The notes beneath the pieces are model-generated. The model saw only the letters and a list, made by a program, of their open reading frames with translations. It was not told the origin of the DNA and did no database searches. From Acidobacteriaceae bacterium (GTDB lineage: Bacteria; Acidobacteriota; Terriglobia; Terriglobales; Acidobacteriaceae), in the NCBI GenBank assembly GCA_030049955.1, contig JASIJX010000420.1:1-17085 (forward strand): 17,085 bases of DNA, read 5' to 3'. This document shows positions 7,011 through 14,516 of this stretch, piece after piece; position 1 is the first letter of the stretch; each line of letters opens with the position of its first letter. Both the position numbers and the translations under genes were made by a program.

Positions 7011-8710
7011 GCGGCACCTCCGTCCTCGACGTCGCGGAGGCTCCAATCGGCGCGGCGCTGGATGCCGACATGCCAGGCGTACGAGAGCCACCCGGACCGC
7101 AGACGGGCCAGGATGCCCAGGTAGACCGAGACGAAGACAAGCTCTAAGCACAGCGCTTCGATTACCGGCATCGGCCCGGCGCGCCACGAGCGAAACGCGA
7201 AGGCAGCGGCGCCCAGCGCCAAGGCAGCCAGGAACGAAGGCCGCAGCTGCCGCCACGGAATGCTCAGTCCGTAAAACTGCCGGAACGTGCGAGCAGTGAG
7301 CAGGGCTAGCAGGAGCTGCGATGCGAACAGCGAAACGGCAATGCCAACGAGCAGCGAATGGTGAGGAAGGAAGCGAATCCAGGCAAAGATCAGGCCGACG
7401 TAGACGGCGAGGCTGCTCATCACATTTGCCGTGTTGTATGGCTTTACTGTAGCGGCGTCAATCGTGCTGCGCAGAGTCATAAAGAACAGATAGGGCGGGA
7501 TGGCGAGCAGCACCAGGCGAATTACGCCCATCTCGTCTTCGAAGCCGGGACCAACCCAGGTCCGCACCACGACATCCGCAAAGACGGCAAGCTGGAAGCA
7601 GGCAAACACCGAGAGTTCGACAACTCCGGCCACCAGCAGCCGCAGCCGCTTCCGCACAGCATCATGCTGATTCTGGCCCAGCATCATGCTGATCTTCGAT
7701 AGCAGCACCACGCCGAGCGGCCCCGCGGCATAGCCGATTACGAGCAGAATGTTGAGACCAAGCAGCAGGGGCGAGACCCTGGCCAGCTTAAGATAATGAA
7801 CCGCCAACATGGGGCCCAGTGCTGTGATTGCAGCAGCGCCGAATTCTCCGGGCACGCGTGGCACGCCGTACTGCAGCAATTCGCGGCAGCGCGCGCCAAG
7901 CGCAAGCGGCGCGCCACCACGCGCAAGCCGCAGCACCGGCAGCGCGAATAACGCGGCCGACAGCGCCATCAGCGCTCCGCAAAGACCCATCATGAACGAG
8001 ACGGTCCAGCTGTGCGCCAACGGCGCTACAACAGCCAGGGGAAGCACGGCCATATTGGCGACCTCCAGCAGATTCGCCCGCGCCATATCCAGCTGCCCGC
8101 GATAGTAGCCGTATACCGCGCGATGGACCGAGAAGCCCAGGAGCAACAGCGCCAGCGCGATTACCAGGCCGGATTCCTGCGCATCGCCAAAGAACCAGCG
8201 GGCGAACGTCACGCGATTGAGAATCATCACCGTCCCGATTGCAATGGCCGCCGGAATCATGCATAGAAGCGCGGCTAGAAAATATGCCTGTTCCTCGCGT
8301 TCCGGGCTGCCCGCCGAGTGCGCGATATATCGCGGCAATCCCGTGGCCAGACCGAGCAGCGTGGCGGCCACGCTCCAACTCAGCACGCGGCGCAACAGCA
8401 GATACTCCGAGAGCGGCCGCGCTCCCATCCAGCGGCCCAGCAGCGCGGTGAGAAGCAGGCTCGAAAACACCGTCGTGGCCTCTGCACCGAAGGTCAGCGC
8501 CACGTCGTGCAGAAATAGCCGCCGGCTGTGCGCCCGGGAACTGCCGGCAGCTATGTCCATGACGTTCTCCATTGCACCGGCCCTGGGATCGCTCGGACGG
8601 GCGGACAGACTGTTTGATGAGCCGTGCGCCACCTTACCGACAAGCTCATCGCCGCCAGACGAAATGCTCTTGATGTCCGAATAAAGGATCTCTGGCGGAA
8701 GAGTAGTCAT
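7007..8710 (-). CDS. Wzx-like polysaccharide flippase (MATE/MOP superfamily)
   Basis: The product (567 residues from ATG 8710) is a membrane protein of the polysaccharide-transporter/MOP flippase group, which moves undecaprenyl-diphosphate-linked repeat units across the inner membrane. About 12-14 hydrophobic segments can be seen. Family-like features are the first TM block with FSSLLLTALLGRWMG, the following RRVLSWSVAATLLGLA...LPRYIA region and a YGYYRGQLDMARAN loop. Start choice: ATG 8710 is preceded by AGAGGA with suitable spacing. An upstream TTG at 8785 and ATG at 8761 lack a clear SD; ATG 8572 is a shorter option with a weak SD. With 8710, about 47-65 polar residues precede the first membrane segment, longer than usual. 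It is coupled to the polymerase gene by a 4-nt overlap, as expected for partners in Wzx/Wzy export. Confidence 0.88.
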   Translation of the reverse strand: MTTLPPEILYSDIKSISSGGDELVGKVAHGSSNSLSARPSDPRAGAMENVMDIAAGSSRAHSRRLFLHDVALTFGAEATTVFSSLLLTALLGRWMGARPLSEYLLLRRVLSWSVAATLLGLATGLPRYIAHSAGSPEREEQAYFLAALLCMIPAAIAIGTVMILNRVTFARWFFGDAQESGLVIALALLLLGFSVHRAVYGYYRGQLDMARANLLEVANMAVLPLAVVAPLAHSWTVSFMMGLCGALMALSAALFALPVLRLARGGAPLALGARCRELLQYGVPRVPGEFGAAAITALGPMLAVHYLKLARVSPLLLGLNILLVIGYAAGPLGVVLLSKISMMLGQNQHDAVRKRLRLLVAGVVELSVFACFQLAVFADVVVRTWVGPGFEDEMGVIRLVLLAIPPYLFFMTLRSTIDAATVKPYNTANVMSSLAVYVGLIFAWIRFLPHHSLLVGIAVSLFASQLLLALLTARTFRQFYGLSIPWRQLRPSFLAALALGAAAFAFRSWRAGPMPVIEALCLELVFVSVYLGILARLRSGWLSYAWHVGIQRRADWSLRDVEDGGAA

Positions 8711-8833
8711 AGCTTCGTCCTCTGAGCCGTAAGGCGCCCTCGCATGGAAGTCGCGTAACATTCGTCTCGTCCGGACGGGGATCAAACGATCGGTTCAATC
8801 CGGCAACGAGAAGGCGCCGCCGCACTAAACGCT

Positions 8834-9622
8834 TTACGAATCGTCTTTCTTCTCTTTCGCACGCCCTTTACGTTCCGGCGTCTCGTTCACGATGGCACCC
8901 AGAAGCCGCACGTTGTAGAGCTCCAGGTTGCGCCGTACCTTTATCGCTGCGGCGCGTTGCGTGGAACGCGCCATCACATTCAACACCAGGCCATCGGCCA
9001 TTTGGCCGAGCAGAAATCCTTCCGCTGCAGTGCTCAAAGGCGGCGCGGCGATTAACAAAAAACCAAATTTTTCGCGCAGAACGCTAAGCCGCTTCCTTAC
9101 GCTGTCGGGAGCAAAGCCAGGGCGGCACTCGCGCAGCGCGCCGGCCGGCAGCACCCATAAGCTCGAGTCCCGCGGCGATGTCCCCCTGCTCGATTGCTGC
9201 GCTGTGCGCGCGAACGGCACAGCCTCTTCGTCGATGTCGTAGCGCAGATGCAGCGTGGGCGCGCGCAGGTTCGCGTCCATCAGACAAACGGGCTCATTTA
9301 CCAGGCACGACAGGACCTCACCCGTGCGCGCGCACACCGTCTCTGCACCGTCCCCGGCCTCTACGCCGCAAAACACGATGACCCGTGGCATTTCATCACC
9401 GGCGAGGAAAAACATGCGCTGCACAAGCTGAAGCTCCTCGAGCGTAGGCGCCTTCGGAACAAAGCCATTAAGCGGAACCGCGGCCACGAGAAAAGGTGGT
9501 TCAGGGGCGCTCACGGCTTGATGGGCCTGATCAGGGATACTCACGGCTTGGCAGGCCGGACCTTCGGCTCCGCCAGGCCGTTCATTGATTCTGATTAATG
9601 GCGCGGGAATTGGCATAAGCAT
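8834..9622 (-). CDS. CpsD/CapB-type BY-kinase homologue with degenerate Walker motifs (probable pseudokinase)
   Basis: This 262-residue protein aligns by eye with the cytoplasmic ATPase domain of bacterial tyrosine kinases that control capsule co-polymerases. The scaffold is preserved: ELQLVQRMFFL (63-73), PRVIVFCGVEAGDGAET (79-95) at the P-loop, VCLMDANLRAPTLHL (112-126) at Walker A', and LLIAAPP (189-195) then MADGLVLNV (208-216) around Walker B. The P-loop Lys is Ala93 and the following Ser/Thr is Glu94; the Walker B Asp is Ala192. Only the Walker A' Asp116 remains. The C-terminus is charged (RKGRAKEKKDDS) with no tyrosine cluster; only Tyr128 and Tyr236 are present. It lies 39 nt after its presumed partner, the GumC/Wzz gene. 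ATG 9622 has only a weak SD; an in-frame TGA lies 12 nt upstream, so the start is 9622 or 9616. Likely a structural regulator of chain length or assembly. Confidence 0.82.
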   Translation of the reverse strand: MLMPIPAPLIRINERPGGAEGPACQAVSIPDQAHQAVSAPEPPFLVAAVPLNGFVPKAPTLEELQLVQRMFFLAGDEMPRVIVFCGVEAGDGAETVCARTGEVLSCLVNEPVCLMDANLRAPTLHLRYDIDEEAVPFARTAQQSSRGTSPRDSSLWVLPAGALRECRPGFAPDSVRKRLSVLREKFGFLLIAAPPLSTAAEGFLLGQMADGLVLNVMARSTQRAAAIKVRRNLELYNVRLLGAIVNETPERKGRAKEKKDDS

Positions 9623-9661
9623 AATCTGGTATCAACCCCCCGGTGTCCGCGAAGACGGATG

Positions 9662-11314
9662 TCAGGTTAGCTTCAACATCGCTCTGATGCGATCTGGAAG
9701 GATCTTTCCCTCATCAAGAATCGGTGGCCCATCGGCTGTGAGCGGCATCACGATAAGCACTGGCGCATGCAATGCGATCTCTACTTCGTCGGCCGTGCGC
9801 AGCGTGGGATCGAGCCGGTCCGCCCCGATTGCCGCACCGAAGGCCGCCAGCACGCTCAGCAAGGCTCCGTACATCAGGTACCAAAACGCCGAATGCACCG
9901 GCAGCGCCGGGATCGAAGCGGTTTGCACCACGCTCACGTTAAAAATGCCGCGCTTGTCGAGCCCCTCTGCCACCTGCGCCTCTTGTTGCTTGTGCAAAAG
10001 CAGCAGGTAATTTTCTTCGGCGGTCTTCTCCTGTTGCACCAGATCCTGTTGTTGAATCGTCTGCTGCTGCAGCCAGCGCACCTGGTGGTCGTCGTTTGTG
10101 TATTCGCTGGCCAGCACGGCAGCCTGAGCCTCGAAGCCGGCCAGTTCGACGCGCGCGCGTGTCAGCTCCTCGCGCACCATCTCATAGGCGGGATCGCGGT
10201 CTGTGGTTTTTTCTTCGACCTGTGCTTTTTGCGCATCAGTGAGCGCGGATTTGGCCTGCGCAATCTGCTGATTCACTTCCGTGACCAGCGGATAATCGGG
10301 TTGATACTGGGTGAGCAACTGTGTCCGTTTCATCTCCAAATCGAGAAGCTGCGACTTGAGTTGCTGCACCAACAGCGCGCTGTCTGAGCTTTTCAGCACC
10401 GTGGTCTGGCGCGTCGGAATGTGGCTGGCCTGCTCTTCGAGTGAGCTGATTCGATGGCTGGTAGCGGAGATCTGAGCTCGCACCTGGTCTTGCGCGGCGG
10501 CGGTATCGCTCATTCGCCTCAAAGCATTCTGCAATTGAGTTTCGCCATTCGCCACACCACCTGCCTGCGTAAACTTCACCAGTTGTTGCTCATCCTTAAC
10601 CAACTCGGCCCGTGCCTGCTCTGTTTGCTTCTGGAAGAACTGCAACTCGCCGTGAGGGTAGCGCGCCAGCGCGTGTTCATTAAGGTAGACATCGCCCAGT
10701 ACTTGCAGCACGTGAGCTGCCTCTTGCGGATGGCTCGAGCGATAACTTATCGCGATGATATCGCTCAATTTGATGTTCTCTATCTGCAGTTTGCCGGCTA
10801 ATCGGCCGATAGCCCTTTCCGTGAGTTCCTCCTGTGTGGGCCGGTGCAGAAAGGGCAATACAAAGGCAACTGTGTTCAGCGCCCCGCTGGCGCCCATGCG
10901 ATCGGCCACCTTCCATAGCGCCTCGATTGCGCCATAGTAAAGCCCCGGCTTGGTATCGAGGCCGCAGCTCGTGACCACCTGCCGCAACACGTTTTGGCTG
11001 CGCAATAACGCCATTTCGGAGTTCAAAGTCTGGTCACTCGTGTCGTTCTGCTGGTTCACGATCGGTTGCGCATTGGCGTCGCCGGTAACCACCGGATCGG
11101 CACGGCGCAACTGCGTCTGTTCCACCAGGATCTCCAAGCGCGACTCATAGCGGTCGGTCAGCAGCAGGCCGTAGACAATAGCCAGAACGAAAATCGCTGC
11201 GCCCACCGCGATTGCGATCTTCCGCTGCCGCGAAACCATCGATGCAATCTCCTGCACTGCGGGCACATTTGAGTCCCCGCCCTTGACCAAGGATTTCGCC
11301 GGATTGATGAACAT
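9662..11314 (-). CDS. GumC/Wzz-type polysaccharide co-polymerase (chain-length/export protein)
   Basis: This 550-residue inner-membrane protein has the polysaccharide co-polymerase layout: a cytoplasmic N-terminus, TM1 at about 33-52, a Wzz domain starting at YESRLEILVEQTQ, a long periplasmic region rich in predicted coiled coil (Gln/Glu/Ala-rich heptads), a Pro-containing stretch ASIPALPVHSAF, and TM2 at about 477-498. After TM2 only some 50 residues follow (DPTLRTADEVEIALHAPVLIVMPL and a short tail), so the kinase domain fused in Wzc is absent and supplied separately by the next gene. It should control chain length and bridge the polymerase to the outer-membrane exporter encoded just upstream. 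ATG 11314 has AGGAGG with 6 nt spacing. Confidence 0.92.
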   Translation of the reverse strand: MFINPAKSLVKGGDSNVPAVQEIASMVSRQRKIAIAVGAAIFVLAIVYGLLLTDRYESRLEILVEQTQLRRADPVVTGDANAQPIVNQQNDTSDQTLNSEMALLRSQNVLRQVVTSCGLDTKPGLYYGAIEALWKVADRMGASGALNTVAFVLPFLHRPTQEELTERAIGRLAGKLQIENIKLSDIIAISYRSSHPQEAAHVLQVLGDVYLNEHALARYPHGELQFFQKQTEQARAELVKDEQQLVKFTQAGGVANGETQLQNALRRMSDTAAAQDQVRAQISATSHRISSLEEQASHIPTRQTTVLKSSDSALLVQQLKSQLLDLEMKRTQLLTQYQPDYPLVTEVNQQIAQAKSALTDAQKAQVEEKTTDRDPAYEMVREELTRARVELAGFEAQAAVLASEYTNDDHQVRWLQQQTIQQQDLVQQEKTAEENYLLLLHKQQEAQVAEGLDKRGIFNVSVVQTASIPALPVHSAFWYLMYGALLSVLAAFGAAIGADRLDPTLRTADEVEIALHAPVLIVMPLTADGPPILDEGKILPDRIRAMLKLT

Positions 11315-11353
11315 GCCTCTACCTCCTGATGAATGCCCAGATCGGCCAATGGC

Positions 11354-12079
11354 CTACGGCATTCCGGGGGCGTACATTTCCATCGAGGACGTGGGAAGGA
11401 ACTTCTGGATTTTGGAGATTGCAGTCTGCGGCACAAAGACCAGATCGCCCGGCTGCAAGGGAATGTCTTCCGTCAAATCACCTTTTTTGTACATCTTTCG
11501 CATATCGAGCTTGTGCACCTCGACCATGGACCCGCCCTGGACCCGGCGAAAGAGAAGCACCTGCGACGACTTGGCGGACTCCGTTACACCACCAGCAATC
11601 GCCAGAGCCTCCGTGACGGTGAGATTCTCACGCAGGTCGAACTTGCCTGGGTGCGTGACTTGACCGTTCACAACGAAGAAAGGCTTTTGGAAATCCCTGA
11701 GCGCGATATTGATGATGGGGTTGTGGAGAATGCCGGAGTAGGCCGTCAATAATGCCTGATGGAGTTCAGGCAGCGATTTTCCGGCGGCGTAGAAATCTCC
11801 GATGCCTTTGAGCGAGACGTAGCCGTCCGGCGCAACCGTGAGGGCCTGGTTGAAGTCCATTTCCAGTGGAAAATTCAACTCGATCACATCGCCCGGCTCG
11901 ATGTGATATCGAGGCCGCGTTTGCAACTGCGGCGAGGGCGAATGTGCAGGCACAGAAACCGGCTGTGGTGGAGATGCAGGCTGCTGGCCTGTCAAAATGG
12001 CAGCTGCGATCGCGATTCCTCCGGTAAGTAGCACAAGTCTGACAAACCGTACACTAATGCGTTGCGCGAGTATCGTCAT
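11354..12079 (-). CDS. GumB/Wza-like outer-membrane polysaccharide export protein
   Basis: This 241-residue protein has an N-terminal hydrophobic signal segment (about 10-31), a Pro/Ser/Gln-rich linker (33-53), a polysaccharide export (Poly_export) domain starting at YHIEPGDVIELNFPLEM and including LTVAPDGYVSLKGIG, and one SLBB domain starting near FFVVNGQVTHPGKFDL with LTVTEALAIAGGVT. Size is close to GumB rather than the longer Wza, whose C-terminal helix forms the outer-membrane pore; that part is missing here. No lipobox Cys is visible after the signal segment, unlike Wza lipoproteins. It is the first gene of the EPS operon, 39 nt before the GumC-like gene. ATG 12079 is preceded by AGAGAGGG. 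Confidence 0.92.
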   Translation of the reverse strand: MTILAQRISVRFVRLVLLTGGIAIAAAILTGQQPASPPQPVSVPAHSPSPQLQTRPRYHIEPGDVIELNFPLEMDFNQALTVAPDGYVSLKGIGDFYAAGKSLPELHQALLTAYSGILHNPIINIALRDFQKPFFVVNGQVTHPGKFDLRENLTVTEALAIAGGVTESAKSSQVLLFRRVQGGSMVEVHKLDMRKMYKKGDLTEDIPLQPGDLVFVPQTAISKIQKFLPTSSMEMYAPGMP

Positions 12080-12119
12080 GCTGGCCCTCTCTGGACCTGC
12101 TCACGTTGGATGCTGACAA

Positions 12120-12143
12120 ACACCCGCTGTATATGTCGGGTGT
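12120..12143. promoter_or_regulatory. Inverted half-sites ACACCCG / CGGGTGT
   Basis: ACACCCG at 12120-12126 and CGGGTGT at 12137-12143 form 7-bp perfect inverted arms with a 10-bp spacer. The right arm lies within the first copy of the 17-bp direct repeat, and the same CGGGTGT recurs at 12162-12168. Together there are three half-sites of one motif upstream of the EPS operon, which supports a protein-binding region. Confidence 0.5.
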
Positions 12144-12173
12144 ATTACCCACGTATTATGTCGGGTGTATTAC
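12132..12173. repeat. Two perfect 17-bp direct repeats (candidate operator)
   Basis: The 17-mer TATGTCGGGTGTATTAC occurs at 12132-12148 and again at 12157-12173, exactly 25 bp apart. The copies lie 53-94 bp upstream of the GumB-like start codon. Such repeats just upstream of an operon commonly bind a transcription factor on the same or slightly rotated DNA face. No known factor is recognised from the sequence. Confidence 0.75.
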
Positions 12174-12481
12174 TTACAAGAAGATTCGAGATTCAGGAAG
12201 GCACAGGCGTTTTTGCCCGCTTTCTCCTTACGCGGCATAATAGGCAAATCAAAGTTATCCATTGGCCGGCAGGTTTTGATGCGTAGCGCAGACAATTGCA
12301 TGCACAGCTGCATCCGTCTGGCGCATTGTCGCTGTTCTACCCCAGCCTCACTCTTTCATGTCGCGAAAACGACGATTCGATCCCGCCCTCTACTACCATT
12401 GCCTGGAGCAATCCTTTGCCATTCGCTCGCAAGAGTTCATACTTACCGACCCGGCCTCGTCCGCGAAAATAGATATGCGCC

Positions 12482-13627
12482 ATGATGCTCATCCTCTCGC
12501 TCGTCTCGTTTTTGGCCTGGCTATACCTGATCGCGTTCCGTGCCGGGTTCTGGCGTTCTTCGCCGGTGTTGGACGAGAGAGCCCCGTTGGGCAGGGCGAA
12601 GGTGACCGTGATTGTGCCGGCGCGGAATGAAGCGGAAACCATCGGCCGCAGCCTGGGGTCGCTGCTCGCGCAGAATTACGGCGGAGATCTCGCGATCGTT
12701 CTCGTGGATGACAACAGTACGGACGGGACCGCAGCCATCGCGGCATCTTTCGCCGATGCCCGGCTGACCATGATCTCCGGTGCGCCGCTTCCTCCGGGTT
12801 GGAGCGGCAAACTATGGGCCGTGCATCAAGGGCTGGCTCACGAAAGGGCACAATCGGCCGACTACGTGTTGCTCAGCGACGCGGATATCGAGCACGCGAC
12901 CGGGCACATTGCCGCGCTGGTAGCGAAAGCTGAGACAGATGGGCCTGGTGCGGGATTCGACCTGGTTTCAGAGATGGTTCGCCTGCACTGTGCCACAGCA
13001 GCGGAGCGCGCGCTGATTCCCGCGTTTGTTTTCTTCTTCCAGATGCTCTACCCGTTTGCGTGGGTCGCCGATCCCGCAAGACGGCCGGCCGGTGCTGCTG
13101 GAGGAACGATGCTGGTGCGGCGCACGGCGCTCGATCGTATCGAGGGCGTCTCCCGCATCCGGCATCACCTTATCGACGACTGCGCGTTGGCGGCGGAGAT
13201 TAAATCCACGGGTGGGCGCATCTGGCTGGGCCATGCCGAAAAGGCAGCATCAATTCGCGTGTACGCGCACTGGCGCGACATCTGGAACATGATCGCCCGG
13301 ACCGCGTACGTGCAGCTCAAATACTCGCCCTGGCTGCTTCTGGGTTGCGCAGCCGGGATGAGCGTCCTCTACGGCGCGCCGCCGTTTGTGGCCTTGTTTG
13401 CTCATGGGCTGACGAGGCTCGCGGGAATTCTGGCTTGGCTGATTATGGCGCTGGCATTTCAGCCTACGCTGCGCCGCTACCGTCGCTCGGCCTTGTGGGG
13501 TTTTGCCCTGCCGGCCATCAGTCTTTTCTATCTATGCGCCACGGTAGCTTCAGCGGCGCGGCACTACGCCGGGCGAGGCGGCGGATGGAAGAGCCGGACC
13601 TATCCCGAAGAGCCGGACCTATCCTGA
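12482..13627 (+). CDS. hpnB: HpnB-type hopene-associated glycosyltransferase
   Basis: This 381-residue protein matches my knowledge of the HpnB family along its length. It has an N-terminal membrane anchor (3-21), GT2 strand VTVIVPARNEAETI (41-54), VDDNSTDGT (75-83), the family segment PPGWSGKLWAV (104-114), the DxD in LLSDADIEH (130-138), FVFFFQMLYPFAWV (182-195), LIDDCALA (230-237), RDIWNMIARTAY (265-276) and several C-terminal membrane segments. The HpnB group is often associated with hopanoid genes; its exact reaction is not settled, and here no hopanoid gene is visible nearby. It is transcribed divergently from the EPS operon. ATG 12482 has no clear SD; an in-frame stop 10 nt upstream limits other choices, though the second ATG at 12485 is possible. 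The last residues (about 370-381) are encoded by a 19-bp tandem repeat. Confidence 0.88.
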   Translation: MMLILSLVSFLAWLYLIAFRAGFWRSSPVLDERAPLGRAKVTVIVPARNEAETIGRSLGSLLAQNYGGDLAIVLVDDNSTDGTAAIAASFADARLTMISGAPLPPGWSGKLWAVHQGLAHERAQSADYVLLSDADIEHATGHIAALVAKAETDGPGAGFDLVSEMVRLHCATAAERALIPAFVFFFQMLYPFAWVADPARRPAGAAGGTMLVRRTALDRIEGVSRIRHHLIDDCALAAEIKSTGGRIWLGHAEKAASIRVYAHWRDIWNMIARTAYVQLKYSPWLLLGCAAGMSVLYGAPPFVALFAHGLTRLAGILAWLIMALAFQPTLRRYRRSALWGFALPAISLFYLCATVASAARHYAGRGGGWKSRTYPEEPDLS

Positions 13628-13644
13628 AGTGCCGGACGCGTCCT
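13588..13644. repeat. 19-bp tandem repeat, three copies, at the hpnB 3' end
   Basis: Units lie at 13588-13606, 13607-13625 and 13626-13644. The first is GAAGAGCCGGACCTATCCC, the second differs only in its last base (T), and the third differs at four positions from the first. Because 19 is not a multiple of three, each unit is read in another frame. The hpnB stop TGA (13625-13627) spans the junction between units 2 and 3 and depends on that C-to-T difference. Confidence 0.85.
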
Positions 13645-13728
13645 GAACCGCCTGCTGCTGATGGCAGTGATTGGTTTTGAGTGCTGTTGCGCGCGGGCAA
13701 TGTCGAGTACGGATCGCGTGCTGTAGTC

Positions 13729-13765
13729 TCCCGTCCTTTCCGATCAGAACGCGGAAAGGATGGGG
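13729..13765. terminator. Strong hairpin between convergent genes (probable bidirectional terminator)
   Basis: CCGTCCTTTCCG (13731-13742) pairs with CGGAAAGGATGG (13752-13763) around a 9-nt loop; the one non-Watson-Crick position is G-U on the plus-strand transcript. One more C-G and one wobble pair extend the stem outwards. It lies about 100 bp after the hpnB stop and 22 bp beyond the stop of the receiver gene. There is no T-tract on either side, so it departs from a textbook intrinsic terminator; position between convergent genes is the main support. Confidence 0.55.
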
Positions 13766-13787
13766 CATGGAGCGGCGCGTGGGTCGT

Positions 13788-14159
13788 TCAGGCGCGCAGG
13801 CGGCTGAGCAGGTCCTGGGGATGAACAGGCTTGGCGAGAATTTCGAATTCGTAGCCCTGGGCGCGAGCCTTCTCGAGCAGATCGGCTGTGGCTGCCTGGC
13901 CGCTGAAGAGCAGGATCTTGATGCTGGGCAGCAGTTCGCGAATGCGGATGGCGGCGTCAATGCCGTTCAGGTCGGCCATGATGACGTCTGAGATGAGCAT
14001 GTTGGGTTTGAATGTGGGCGCCATCTCCAGCGCCTTTTCGCCGGAGTAGACGGCGCGCGCTTCAAAGCCGCTCTGATTCAGAATCATGGCCAGCGTATCG
14101 GCAATCACCCGCTCGTCGTCGGCCACTAGAACTTTGGGTTTACTCGTCGTCTCGGGCAT
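13788..14159 (-). CDS. Stand-alone CheY-like response regulator receiver protein
   Basis: This 123-residue protein is a single receiver domain with no output domain. The acidic pair is Asp14-Asp15 (VLVADDERVI), the phospho-acceptor is Asp58 (LISDVIMADLNG), the switch Ser86 lies in LLFSGQA and the conserved Lys110 is in LAKPVHPQDLL, so it appears competent for phosphorylation. It ends right after the last helix. It likely acts by protein contact with a kinase or another target, not by binding DNA. ATG 14159 has AGGAG about 4 nt upstream. No sensor kinase is adjacent; it is convergent with hpnB and divergent from the ABC transporter genes, so its partner cannot be named. Confidence 0.9.
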   Translation of the reverse strand: MPETTSKPKVLVADDERVIADTLAMILNQSGFEARAVYSGEKALEMAPTFKPNMLISDVIMADLNGIDAAIRIRELLPSIKILLFSGQAATADLLEKARAQGYEFEILAKPVHPQDLLSRLRA

Positions 14160-14516
14160 GCGTCTCCTGAACGCTTCATCTTGCTGTCACAATGGATCGG
14201 GGCGGAACTGCTCGGCAGCGATCTCCGATTGCGGCGAATCGCCCTCTTCCGATCATACCCCTCAATAAGCAGACTCATTGGACCGGTTTCGGTCATCCTG
14301 ATCTTTCCCGCGGGCGATGCGACCATATTCCGGTATAAAGCGCCGCGCCCGAGCCGCTGCTTTCAACCCTGCGGAACCTATACTACGATCAACCGCGCTT
14401 TTTTCAGGGCAAAAAAACGGCATTTTCACCTACCCAAGTCGGTTGGAATAGCACAATCAAACAGTGGAAAATCATAACGGCTAGAGAAAAAGCGAAGGCC
14501 GAATGGGAGACATTGC
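14160..14516. other. Intergenic region between receiver gene and ABC transporter
   Basis: These 357 bp separate two divergent genes and should contain both promoters. Visible features are small: a 5-bp-arm hairpin GACCG-GTTT-CGGTC at 14281-14294, the palindrome CCCGCGGG at 14307-14314, and AT-rich tracts around 14398-14417. TATA-like words occur (near 14331 and 14379) but without a matching -35 box, so I do not place promoters. No gene is supported here. Confidence 0.5.

Larger units (their letters stand above)
12080..12481. promoter_or_regulatory. Divergent intergenic region with promoters of the EPS operon and hpnB
   Basis: These 402 bp separate the start of the export operon (minus) from hpnB (plus), so at least the operon promoter is expected here. 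Its operon-proximal part holds the repeat elements listed separately. I see no convincing -35/-10 pair; TTGTAA near 12174-12179 on the minus strand with AT-rich TAATAC beyond it is a weak candidate with a short spacer. The part from 12180 to 12481 shows no gene I can support; small frames exist there but none is recognisable. Confidence 0.5.

Noticed and set aside
7011..7256. Upstream extension of the polymerase open frame
   Set aside because: It overlaps the flippase 3' end in another frame, is Arg/Ala/Gly-rich and lacks membrane-protein character; the coupled TTG at 7010 explains the start better.
12297..12312. TGCATGCA palindrome and ATGCA-CAGC-TGCAT short hairpin
   Set aside because: Arms are only 4-5 bp and nothing around them suggests function; expected by chance at this length.
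12337..12492. Possible 52-codon minus-strand gene (starts MSIMAHIYFRGRGRVG)
   Set aside because: It overlaps the hpnB start, has a poorly spaced SD and no recognised family. It could be a small gene, but the sequence alone does not support it.
14281..14314. Small hairpin GACCG-GTTT-CGGTC and palindrome CCCGCGGG as terminator or operator
   Set aside because: They lie upstream of two divergent genes, arms are very short and there is no T-tract or repetition; kept only as a note in the intergenic entry.
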